Shown here: positions 1 through 5,689 of the stretch, one piece after another
How positions within the stretch are numbered: the stretch's first letter is position 1
Layout of the letters: each line of letters opens with the position of its first letter
From: CAYOYK01 sp964408185
Lineage (GTDB): Bacteria > Bacillota > Clostridia > Christensenellales > Aristaeellaceae
Assembly: GCA_964408185.1 (NCBI GenBank)
Contig: CAYOYK010000050.1
Coordinates: 1 to 17,061, forward strand
Direction of reading: 5' to 3'
DNA length: 17,061 nt
Position numbers and translations under genes: made by a program
Notes under the pieces: model-generated
Told to the model about the DNA's origin: nothing
The model's database searches: none
The model's input: only the letters and a program-made list of their open reading frames with translations

Positions 1-850
1 TTGCATTGCGCTCTGGTGCGCCGTACTAGTTTAATCTATTGTCGACACTATCTAAAAAACAATTGCTAAACGATGAAGGAGTCGGATTCTATTTTCGCTG
101 TGATGATTCCTTCTTGAAAGAGTTTAAAAGTGTTTTTAGCATAGCAGTACAGGAAAAATGGACAATATGTTTTGAGCATTATCTTGAATTGTTCTTTGTT
201 AAGAATGTAATTGACTTGATCAATAAATTAGATGCTCAATTCGATACATCCGCTAAAGATGGTATATTGGTTACTGCTGCATTAAAAGAACTTAATGACG
301 ATTGCGCATTTGAGCACATTGAATCTCTATCGCAGTATATTGCTTCGGAGATTAGATATATAAATACATTTAAGAATGAGGCATTGTTTGCGCAAACAGA
401 ATTCAAACCCAAGCACATCTGGGGGGTTGTATGATATTAGTAGCCGACTTATAAAAGCGATTTCAACTGTTATTCCCGAATTATCAAAGTTGAATCATCT
501 TCTGTTGATTGATGAATTTGAGAATCTGCCTTTGGAACTCCAAAAATTGTTCAATACCATGATTAAATTTTGCAGAGACGATATTTCTATGCGAATAGGC
601 CGCCGAAGCGAGAACATTGTTACAAGAGAAACAGTCAATAAAGTCGAGTATTTGCGTGAACAGCATGATTATTGTTTGATTGCGCTTGATCAAATCGATG
701 ACATTCAGTTATTAAAGCCGTATTTATTTGGTATTGCACAGAGACGTCTACAAGCTTTTGAAGGGACTGGATTATCAAGCAATATCATAGAAATCCTTGG
801 GGGACAAGGAAAATCTTGACGCTGAGTGCAGCATAGTAGCAAATGACAAG
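1..850 (+). pseudogene. Frameshifted AAA-type ATPase remnant (ORC/CDC6-like)
   Basis: Three reading-frame pieces join into one protein if single bases are corrected at the A6 run 54-59 (one A missing), the G6 run 421-426 (one G extra) and the G5 run 799-803 (one G extra). The joined product reads RTSLIYCRHYLK, then KKQLLNDEGVGFYFRCDD, then WGLYDISSRLIKAI, then LLLIDEFENLP, and probably ends near 840-860. The LLLIDEFENLP stretch (about 502-540) is a hydrophobic Walker B-like motif with DE. The upstream 'RTSLI' could follow a P-loop lying outside the window. This layout is seen in prokaryotic AAA ATPases with an ORC/CDC6-like fold, but the family name is my inference. The base composition is AT-rich, unlike the GC-rich genes to the right. 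The tail runs antisense into the broken end of the LRR gene, so a recombination junction lies near 820-865. Confidence 0.55.
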
Positions 851-1358
851 AACACACATTTAATGCAGGGATTGTTAACTCATGTAAAGATTTGCAGTCA
901 CAGAATGCAAGCTCTTCGATGCTGGTCAGTCCTTCCGGTAGCGTGAGTGATGCGAGCTTCTCACATCCATAGAACGTCCAGCTACCGATTGATGTCACCT
1001 TACTTGGAATATTCACAGAAACAAGTTCGCAACAATTTTCGAAAGTTTGTTCTCCAAGCGAAGTCAAGCTTTCAGGCAGCTGAACTGTTTTTAACTCTCT
1101 GCACCAGTAAAAAGCGTAATCTCCGAGGCTCGTAACACCTTCTTCTACAACAACACTTTGAATGGAGTCATTTTTGTCATGCCACGGGGCTTCCCCATAG
1201 CTACAGTCCATCATGTCGCCAGTACCACTAATTGTTAGAACACCGCTTGAAGATAGATCCCATGTTAAGCCTGCACCACAAGAGCCATCAGCCAAAGCAA
1301 CGCAATCCATTAGACAGCAGACAATTACGAGCAGCAATGCAAGAAATGATTTACGCAT
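705..1358 (-). CDS. Secreted leucine-rich repeat (BspA-like, LRR_5) protein, C-terminally truncated
   Basis: The protein starts with an N-terminal signal peptide (MRKSFLALLLVIVCCLMDC, then ALADG). Residues about 30-60 form a beta-rich module of the kind that precedes BspA-type repeats (LTISGTGDM, then APWH). From residue about 75 there are four LRR_5 repeats of about 23 residues: VTSLGDYAFYWCRELKTVQL, TSLGEQTFENCCELVSVNI, TSIGSWTFYGCEKLASLTL and TSIEELAFCDCKSLHELTI. An SD-like GGGAGG precedes the ATG at 1358. The repeats stop at about residue 165 (position about 862). The remaining 50 or so residues are unrelated and are the antisense of the ATPase remnant, so the true gene has lost its 3' part and now ends in junction sequence. 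BspA-like proteins are surface or secreted proteins of host-associated bacteria. This gene sits 18 bases downstream of the broken membrane-protein gene, probably as an operon. Confidence 0.75.
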   Translation of the reverse strand: MRKSFLALLLVIVCCLMDCVALADGSCGAGLTWDLSSSGVLTISGTGDMMDCSYGEAPWHDKNDSIQSVVVEEGVTSLGDYAFYWCRELKTVQLPESLTSLGEQTFENCCELVSVNIPSKVTSIGSWTFYGCEKLASLTLPEGLTSIEELAFCDCKSLHELTIPALNVCSCHLLLCCTQRQDFPCPPRISMILLDNPVPSKACRRLCAIPNKYGFNN

Positions 1359-1376
1359 TTGAATATCCTCCCTTTT

Positions 1377-1937
1377 TTATGCATTTCGAGTAGGAACATG
1401 GTTTTCTTCGGCAGCCTTTAGTTTCTTGTTGCGTTTTTTGATTGTGAACATCCAAATTGCTGCTACAGAAATGATGGCAGCGACAGGATAGTACACATAG
1501 TAAGCTATTCCCCAGACGGCATCCCCCGATGGCATGATACCACGATCCACAATGTCCCAGTTAATTGCCCAGAAAGCTCCTGCCATCAGAATGTCCCAGA
1601 ACAGGGTGAGAATTGGCTTCTTGCCAAGTGCGACAGTACTATGAGCAACGACAATGCAGCGATGCTTCCAAACAAGCACCCATAGAAAATTCCTGCATCT
1701 TTTGAGTGCAAAGCCTCTTCTTCAGCAAGAAAGTAGACTTTTGAGTATTTGAAATTGAGATATCAGCCATGTCACTAACTTTCATTTCAACATTATCGAA
1801 CACTTCTCGCCAGAACGACTGAGATAATATTCTCTTGTATCACCTGTTTGGGCAACATACGGCAGGAAGAGAGCAGCTAAGGCAATGACAGCAGAGATGA
1901 TGATGAGTAGTTTGGGAGTGGTCAACTTTTTCTCCAT
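1377..1937 (-). pseudogene. Small polytopic membrane protein broken by three single-base frameshifts
   Basis: The start is the ATG at 1937, not the upstream one, because AGGAGG-type SD sequence (complement of 1946-1951) precedes it at good spacing. The N-terminus is MEKKLTTPKLLIIISAVIAL, a membrane helix. Adding one base at 1804-1805, 1752-1754 and about 1621 restores a continuous protein of about 187 residues: SRSGEK then VFDNVEMKVSDMADISI, then FKYSKVYFLAEEEALHSKD, then GIFYGCLFGSIAALSLLIV, then KKPILTLFWDILMAGAFW, and a last helix ending in a basic tail (TIKKRNKKLK). That makes about four membrane helices with an extracytoplasmic loop after helix 1. All three breaks are missing A/T bases. 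I do not recognise the family. The gene is immediately upstream of the LRR gene on the same strand. Confidence 0.6.
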
Positions 1938-2034
1938 GGTATATTCCTCCCCCATGCTGTGCGGACATAATCTACCATTTACTACTACGTATTCCACTCA
2001 AATCGAAAAAACTTTTTTGAAAAATTGCATCATA

Positions 2035-2068
2035 TAAAAAAGCCCTTGACAAGTTGTCTTTGGGGGTG
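2035..2068 (-). terminator. Possible weak terminator on the minus strand
   Basis: Read on the minus strand, an interrupted stem (CCC, internal AAA/AA, GACA, loop ACT, TGTC, GGG) is followed by C and TTTTTT. The stem is weak. The position, between the toxin-like remnant and the AT-rich membrane-protein gene, is reasonable. Apart from this, 1938-2129 shows nothing convincing. Confidence 0.3.
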
Positions 2069-2129
2069 ATCCTTCAATGTATTCTTATGGAGAGGGGGAG
2101 ATGATGCTTTTCCCCGCGTGCGCGAGGGG

Positions 2130-2209
2130 CGATCCCCCAAAGCGCCGTGGCTTTCGCCTTAGCGCTTGATGCCGGGGAAAACGAAAACCGCCTTGCTTGC
2201 GCTGGGCGG
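2130..2209 (-). terminator. Double-hairpin terminator, copy 1 (minus strand)
   Basis: Read on the minus strand, the first hairpin starts right after the stop codon at 2210-2212: CCGCC, a 12-base loop, GGCGG (2188-2209), then TTTTCGTTTT. A second hairpin follows with arms AAGCGC and GCGCTT around an inner GGC-GAAA-GCC. The first hairpin shares its stem, most of its loop and the TTTTCGTT tail with the plus-strand copy at 3825-3852. Placement exactly behind a stop codon supports both the terminator call and the reading frame that ends there. Confidence 0.55.
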
Positions 2210-2780
2210 TCAGTTGGTTTGCCGCAATACATGCAGGACAAAGTCATCCAGCAATCGCAGATTGTATTTGTCGAAGTAGTATACTTCGTCGCTTCGCCAA
2301 CCATATACCCCATCACTCTGACATACCAGCGGCTCTGGTATGGATGCGCCTGTAATCACGTCACGCAGTTTGGAAGGGGCCGTAGCGCCAATCGCCGCTG
2401 CTTTGAGGTGCCGCAGGACGCGCGCTTTCTCCGGGTGGGGCGTTTTGGAGCGCTTGCGCGAAGTTTTTCATAGAAGCTGTTGTTTCCGTGCCTTTTCCGT
2501 CGATAGAAACGAAGCCGTAACGGTCGTCATGAACGACCGCATCTTCGTAACCATCGATAGGTGTGATGTTCGCTGCGCTCGCGAACAGTCTGTCATGCTT
2601 GTTCAAAAAGCGCGAAGAAGCCGGAGCAGCCACTTGTCGGTTTACATCTCGATAATCCTCCCGCAGCTGCTCCCACCGCTCGTTCCCTGCCGCCTTCATC
2701 CGCCGAAACCCGCTCGGCCCCGGCACGTTCTCCTCGCCCGGCACGGCCTTGTACCGCTTTCCCTCCCGCGCGAGAGCTGA
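2210..2780 (-). pseudogene. Toxin-like or phage minor-head C-terminal remnant with one frameshift
   Basis: On the minus strand, the frame from about 2744 reads NERWEQLREDYRDVNRQ, then SSRFLNKHDRLFASAANITP, then IDGYEDAVVHDDRYGFVSID, then SMKNFAQALQNA. It resembles C-terminal polymorphic-toxin domains that I recall on phage minor-head proteins, with an LNKHDRL...GYxDhVhHxDxxGF pattern. I cannot confirm this family without a search. Removing one base from the C4 run (complement of 2437-2440) continues the frame into HPEKARVLRHLKAAAIG, then LRDVITGASIPEPLVC, then YGWRSDEVYYFDKYNLRLLD, ending FVLHVLRQTN. The stop at 2210 is followed at once by a hairpin terminator. The last 75 residues look different in character from the first part and could be a second protein, such as a neighbour or immunity protein, fused by deletion. 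The 5' end is lost at a junction near 2770-2800 with the oppositely oriented portal remnant. Confidence 0.4.
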
Positions 2781-3091
2781 TCCCCCCTGCCTGCCGATGT
2801 GCAGGAGAAGGCGGCCATCGCGGCGAGTCGGCGCGATTCGGTGAGCGACGAGATGTTGCTGGGGCGGATCGGCTTTGTAGGCGATCCGCAGGAAGGAGAT
2901 AACGCGCGCGCAGGCCCAGCGAGCGGAGGCCGTGCAGCACCAGCTCGATCAGCCGGACAAACGGGCCGACCGCGCGCAGGGCGTGATCCGCAAAGCGGTG
3001 CGCGACGGCCTATCTGCCGGACGAGCAGGATCGCATCCTGAGCGACTACCGCAAGCGCTTTGAGCTGACCGGCGAGCAGGCAAAGGCGTAA
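2781..3091 (+). pseudogene. Phage portal protein-like C-terminal remnant, frameshifted twice
   Basis: The plus-strand frame gives LPADVQEKAAIAASRRDS, then SDEMLLGRIGFVGDPQE. Dropping one G at 2891-2896 (GAAGGAG) continues it as EITRAQAQRAEAVQHQLDQ. Dropping one G at 3007-3008 continues it as AVRDAYLPDEQDRILSDYRK, ending LTGEQAKA and stop at 3089-3091. The order 'D-x-Q-E-K ... S-D-E-x-x-L ... F-V-x-D-P-x-x-E' followed by a charged helical tail is how many SPP1-type portal proteins end. That assignment is from memory of the family, not a search. The N-terminal bulk of the protein is absent, and no complete phage gene is nearby. The remnant is GC-rich, unlike the flanking AT-rich segments. Confidence 0.45.
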
Positions 3092-3105
3092 GGCTGCCGA
3101 GGGAT

Positions 3106-3198
3106 ATGACCTACGCCGAGTGGGAGGCTTGGCAGAGGGCCGGGTGCCCGGAGGATGCAGGGGGTGGTTGTTGCAGTATTGCAAAGAGAATGTTATAA
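3106..3198 (+). pseudogene. Short ORF after the portal remnant, probably a truncated phage gene start
   Basis: An ATG with a weak GAGGG-like SD follows the portal stop by 14 bases and encodes MTYAEWEAWQRAGCPEDAGG plus ten unlikely residues, ending inside the promoter -10 at 3196-3198. The first 18 or so residues look like a real acidic/aromatic N-terminus. The rest looks like junction sequence. No function can be given. Confidence 0.25.
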
Positions 3199-3199
3199 T
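3171..3199 (+). promoter_or_regulatory. Near-consensus sigma-A promoter with extended -10
   Basis: TTGCAG at 3171-3176, a 17-base spacer, and TATAAT at 3194-3199 preceded by TG at the extended -10 position. The predicted transcript starts near 3206, leaving about 25 bases that include CGGAGGAA before the ATG at 3232. This is one of the best promoters in the window and drives the small two-gene cassette that follows. Confidence 0.7.
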
Positions 3200-3231
3200 C
3201 AATAATGCAATAACACCCGGAGGAAGAAACC

Positions 3232-3485
3232 ATGGAAAGTATATGGACGCTTCCTCGTGGAACAACTCTTCTGTGCAACGCGCCGAAAGAAGCTACGAGA
3301 AGCAGGTCTCTCTGCACAACGGAAAGATAAGCAATCCGAGAGAGTATGACAGCAGTTGGGACAGAAAAACCACTGCACAGCAAGACAGACTGTTGAAGAA
3401 GTGGCAGAAGGACGCTGATAGGAACAGCGAGTTGAGAGTTGTTATGGAGTATATATTACAGAAAAGGAGGATGCCAGATGATTAA
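3232..3485 (+). pseudogene. Small charged protein of unknown function, frame broken at codon 3
   Basis: The promoter and SD sequence (CGGAGGAA, 8 bases upstream) point to the ATG at 3232, but that frame stops after about 32 unlikely residues. Adding one A to the A3 run 3236-3238 gives MEKYMDASSWNNSSVQRAER, then SYEKQVSLHNGKISNPREYD, then SWDRKTTAQQDRLLKKWQKD, ending ILQKRRMPDD, 84 residues in all. The 'KQVxxHxxKIxNPxxYxxxW ... LLKKWxKD' helical pattern resembles tails of phage minor-head or toxin proteins that I remember, but I do not assign a family. If the missing A is real, translation could only start at the internal ATG 3243, which has no well-spaced SD. The stop overlaps the next gene by 8 bases, which shows translational coupling and argues that this was a real gene. 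Confidence 0.5.
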
Positions 3486-3684
3486 CACGTTGAAAGATTG
3501 CGTACATGAGTTGTTGGCGCAAGCAGATGAATGCAAAAATAAGCAAGCAAACGGGAACGACTATGACGCAGGCCGTATGCAAGGCTTGTGTGAAGCGCTG
3601 GGCATTCTGAAAGCGGAGTTTATGGGAGAAAGCGAAATAGAAAGCCTGCTGGACTTTGATATCGACAAGAGATACTTGGGATAA
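3478..3684 (+). CDS. Small helical protein of unknown function
   Basis: The ATG at 3478 is preceded by AAAGGAGG at ideal spacing and overlaps the end of the previous ORF by 8 bases, so the two form an operon under the promoter at 3171-3199. The 68-residue product, MINTLKDCVHELLAQADECK then NGNDYDAGRMQGLCEALGI, ending LLDFDIDKRYLG, is predicted to be mostly helical with an acidic C-terminus. It has no signal peptide or membrane segment. I do not recognise the family. The pairing of a small basic/charged protein with a small acidic one could suggest a toxin-antitoxin or toxin-immunity pair, or two phage accessory proteins. This is inference from size and layout only. Confidence 0.6.
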   Translation: MINTLKDCVHELLAQADECKNKQANGNDYDAGRMQGLCEALGILKAEFMGESEIESLLDFDIDKRYLG

Positions 3685-3721
3685 CAACAGTCCCGTGGGC
3701 ACATAGGCTACGGCCGGGCTC

Positions 3722-3740
3722 TAGCGACGAGTTGTCGCTA
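3722..3740. other. Perfect 7-bp hairpin without T-tract
   Basis: TAGCGAC, loop GAGTT, GTCGCTA, 38 bases after the stop of the small ORF. No poly-T follows, so it is not a classical terminator. It could protect the 3' end or be a protein site. Confidence 0.3.
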
Positions 3741-3824
3741 TCCCATTCTATCGACAGCGTGTTGAAGCATAGGATATCTGCTGGAGCGTCATACGCACAA
3801 ATACCTGAAAGAGTAGCCTGACAG

Positions 3825-3893
3825 CCGCCGCGCGCAAGCAAGGCGGTTTTCGTTGGCAACAAAGCGACCGCCCGCAAGGGAGGCCGCTTTTTG
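3825..3893 (+). terminator. Double-hairpin terminator, copy 2 (plus strand)
   Basis: Hairpin 1 is CCGCC (3825-3829), a 12-base loop, GGCGG (3842-3846), then TTTTCGTT. Hairpin 2 is AAAGCG-A-CC-G-CCC, loop GCAA, GGG-A-GG-C-CGCTTTTT (about 3860-3892), with two symmetric mismatches and a T5 tail. Hairpin 1 matches the minus-strand copy at 2177-2209, and the second hairpin has the same AAGCG...CGCTT theme. It lies downstream of the 3232-3684 cassette. Confidence 0.6.
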
Positions 3894-3894
3894 A

Positions 3895-4122
3895 TATGCC
3901 CACCGGGGGCCAAGCCGGAGCATAGCCGACGGCGCAAAACGGGCGCAACAGACCATCGCGGCCGAACGGCGCAAGGCGGAGGCTGCCGCGGTGCTCGGCT
4001 TGTATGCGAATGTAACCGTGCGGGGCATCACAGAAAACCCATGTGCTGTCAGCGCTTTAGCGCGTGCGGGGGAGCAGCGCCCAAAACAAGCGGAAGCTGA
4101 AGGCGGGGAGGTAAAACGTTAA
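3895..4122 (+). pseudogene. Start-less coding remnant with a charged helical C-terminus
   Basis: One plus frame is open from the stop at 3892-3894 to TAA at 4120-4122 and ends with AERRKAEAAAVLGLYANVTV, then RGITENPCAVSALARAGEQR, then PKQAEAEGGEVKR. The Ala/Glu/Lys-rich composition and codon use look like genuine GC-rich coding sequence. There is no start codon or ribosome binding site, and the first 13 or so residues are implausible, so this is most likely the 3' end of a lost gene. The family is not recognised. Its place beside phage-like remnants suggests a phage origin. Confidence 0.35.
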
Positions 4123-4314
4123 ATCTAAAAGGATACAGCCATTCCTCCCCACAACCGCCGAATAATTGCAGAAATTACGCATCTCCTCCCAATATCGAGT
4201 AACCAGCCGCCGGCTCATCGAGAAGAAAACGAAATCGTTTTTGATTAGATAATTCAACGGTTTGAGAGCAATGCAACCGAACCTCCGCAAAATACTTTGA
4301 AAAAACGTGCGCTT

Positions 4315-4363
4315 GTAACCGACCGCGTAACCGATAAGCCTTATAATCAAAAACGTAAACCGA
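4315..4363 (+). promoter_or_regulatory. Promoter region with repeated GTAACCGA boxes
   Basis: TATAAT lies at 4342-4347, 38 bases before the ATG at 4385, with no recognisable -35 at 17 bases. Instead, two identical GTAACCGA boxes (4315-4322 and 4327-4334, 12-base period) cover the -35 position, and a third variant GTAAACCGA (4355-4363) lies downstream of the -10. Direct repeats one helical turn apart over a weak -35 are typical of activator or response-regulator binding. This is inference. Confidence 0.5.
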
Positions 4364-4384
4364 ACGAGGTGGAGGAAACAGACC

Positions 4385-5026
4385 ATGAAGCAAGCTAAAA
4401 CGATCGCAGCCTTGATTACCGCCGTACTGCTGGCGCTGACCTGCAGCCTGGCCTTTGCCGAGGAGCTCACTGCGGAGCCCGTCGCGACCCCCACCGTGGA
4501 GATCACCGCTCCCGCGCAGCCCGTCGTCACCGTCGAGCCTGCCGGGGAAGCGACCGTAGCCCCCGCTGCCGAGCCGACCATCGAGCCGACGGAAGAACCC
4601 GCCGCAGAGCCGACTGCCGAGCCGACCGCCGAAGCGACCGTCGAGCCGACGGAAGAGCCCGCCGCCGAGCCTACCGCCGAGCCCGCTGAGGAAGCGCCCG
4701 CCATGGAGACCGTGATCGAGATCGAGGAGCGCATCGTGAACAGCCGCATCGTCGGCGACGAAGTGGTGTTCTACGGCACGGATGTCACACTGGTTGGCGA
4801 TTTGACCGGCTTCGAGGGCCTGACCTACACCCTGCAATGGCAGCGCCGCGATGGCGACGAATGGCATGACGTCGAGGGCGAAACCGCCGCGAGCTACACC
4901 CTGACCTTCACCGAGAGCGTGGCCGGATGCGCGTGGCGCTTGGTCGCTCGCGTGGAAATCGAGACCCTCCGTCCCGTTGAGACCGCCGAACCCGCCGCGC
5001 AGAGCGAAGCTCCCGCGCAGGATTGA
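4385..5026 (+). CDS. Secreted Pro/Glu/Ala/Thr-rich repeat protein with Ig-like C-terminal domain
   Basis: The 213-residue product has a clear signal peptide (MKQAKTIAALITAVLLALTC then SLAFA-E). Residues about 30-110 are a low-complexity Glu/Pro/Thr/Ala stretch with a duplicated unit of the form VEPTEEPAAEPTAEP, likely an extended spacer. Residues about 115-195 form a beta-rich Ig-like module (VVFYGTDVTLVGDLTGFEG, YTLQWQRRDGDEWHDVEGE, SYTLTF, WRLVARVEI) like those in many secreted clostridial proteins. A second short Pro/Ala tail ends the protein. There is no LPxTG motif or C-terminal membrane helix, so it is probably secreted or loosely wall-attached. The SD sequence GGTGGAGG sits 9 bases before the ATG. 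The gene stands alone between its own promoter and terminator. The biological role is unknown. Confidence 0.8.
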   Translation: MKQAKTIAALITAVLLALTCSLAFAEELTAEPVATPTVEITAPAQPVVTVEPAGEATVAPAAEPTIEPTEEPAAEPTAEPTAEATVEPTEEPAAEPTAEPAEEAPAMETVIEIEERIVNSRIVGDEVVFYGTDVTLVGDLTGFEGLTYTLQWQRRDGDEWHDVEGETAASYTLTFTESVAGCAWRLVARVEIETLRPVETAEPAAQSEAPAQD

Positions 5027-5046
5027 ACCAGATAGCGTTCCCCCCA

Positions 5047-5066
5047 GCCGCGTAAGCGGCTTTTTT
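5047..5066 (+). terminator. Rho-independent terminator
   Basis: GCCGC, loop GTAA, GCGGC, then TTTTTT, 20 bases after the stop codon at 5026. It is a compact, strong intrinsic terminator for the secreted-protein gene. Confidence 0.85.
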
Positions 5067-5340
5067 ATTTGCCTTGCGTTTCGTGCCGCTCAGTCGGCCG
5101 CGCGGGCCGAATGCGGCGGTCGGGAAGCCCGGACGCAGGCATAACCGGGCGGCGCCCAAAGCTGCCGCCCTGCGCCTGCAATGCCGATGAAGCGGTGTGT
5201 TGCTGCAAAAATCCGCAAACGTTTTCGGACGGAACGTTATGTTTCATCATCAGGATTCCACCTCGCAATACGCCCATGCCACGCGCTGTGATCACGCCGA
5301 CGTCCGGCCGCGCCCATCGCCATGGAGCGCAAAACGTCAG

Positions 5341-5366
5341 TCGCCCAAGCGCAAGCGCTTGGGCGA
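5341..5366. repeat. Perfect 11-bp inverted repeat
   Basis: TCGCCCAAGCG, spacer CAAG, CGCTTGGGCGA. No T-tract follows on either strand, so it is not a standard terminator. It sits alone in the gene-free gap and could be a REP-like hairpin or a protein-binding site. Confidence 0.55.
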
Positions 5367-5650
5367 TGGAAGCTACGATCGTCGAAGAATTGCTCTGATC
5401 GGGAAGCATTCCTATCGGGATGCTCTCTTTTGGAGGCGTTTCTCATGGAAGCCTTGCTTTACAACGGGCGAATCGTCATTCTATCGGGCGTGTGCCCGCG
5501 CCGTACCGAATCCTCGCGAATACGGCCTCACCCATCGACCGTTTGCCCGGTCGTCGCTTCGCCGTCAGTATGCCCGCCCGCGCGCGCGATATGCAAAAAG
5601 TTGCGCGGGACTTCCGCTTGGCGGGCAGGAGCGCGGCGTTTGAGCGAGAA

Positions 5651-5659
5651 TGATATAAA
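5651..5659 (+). promoter_or_regulatory. Extended -10 promoter candidate for the SNF2 gene
   Basis: TGA-TATAAA (TG at 5651-5652, TATAAA 5654-5659) lies about 30 bases before the GTG start, with no clear -35 box. The SD-like GGGGAGGGG follows at 5675-5683. Confidence 0.4.
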
Positions 5660-5689
5660 GCTGGGATTCTTTGCGGGGAGGGGAACGCC

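Larger units (their letters stand above)
5067..5689. other. 623-base GC-rich gap without a convincing gene
   Basis: Several ORFs overlap here on both strands, but none has family resemblance. The best small candidate is on the minus strand: ATG at about 5241 with GAGGTGG 7 bases upstream, MMKHNVPSENVCGFLQQHTA, about 60 residues, running into the terminator at 5066. Its second half is Arg/Pro-rich and looks non-coding. The region also holds the perfect hairpin at 5341-5366 and an extended -10 promoter for the SNF2 gene. Otherwise I see nothing. Confidence 0.4.

Noticed and set aside
5197..5643. 148-codon plus-strand ORF in the gap before the SNF2 gene
   Set aside because: Arg/Ser-rich, no SD, overlaps other ORFs in several frames, and crosses the perfect palindrome. 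There is no coding signal.
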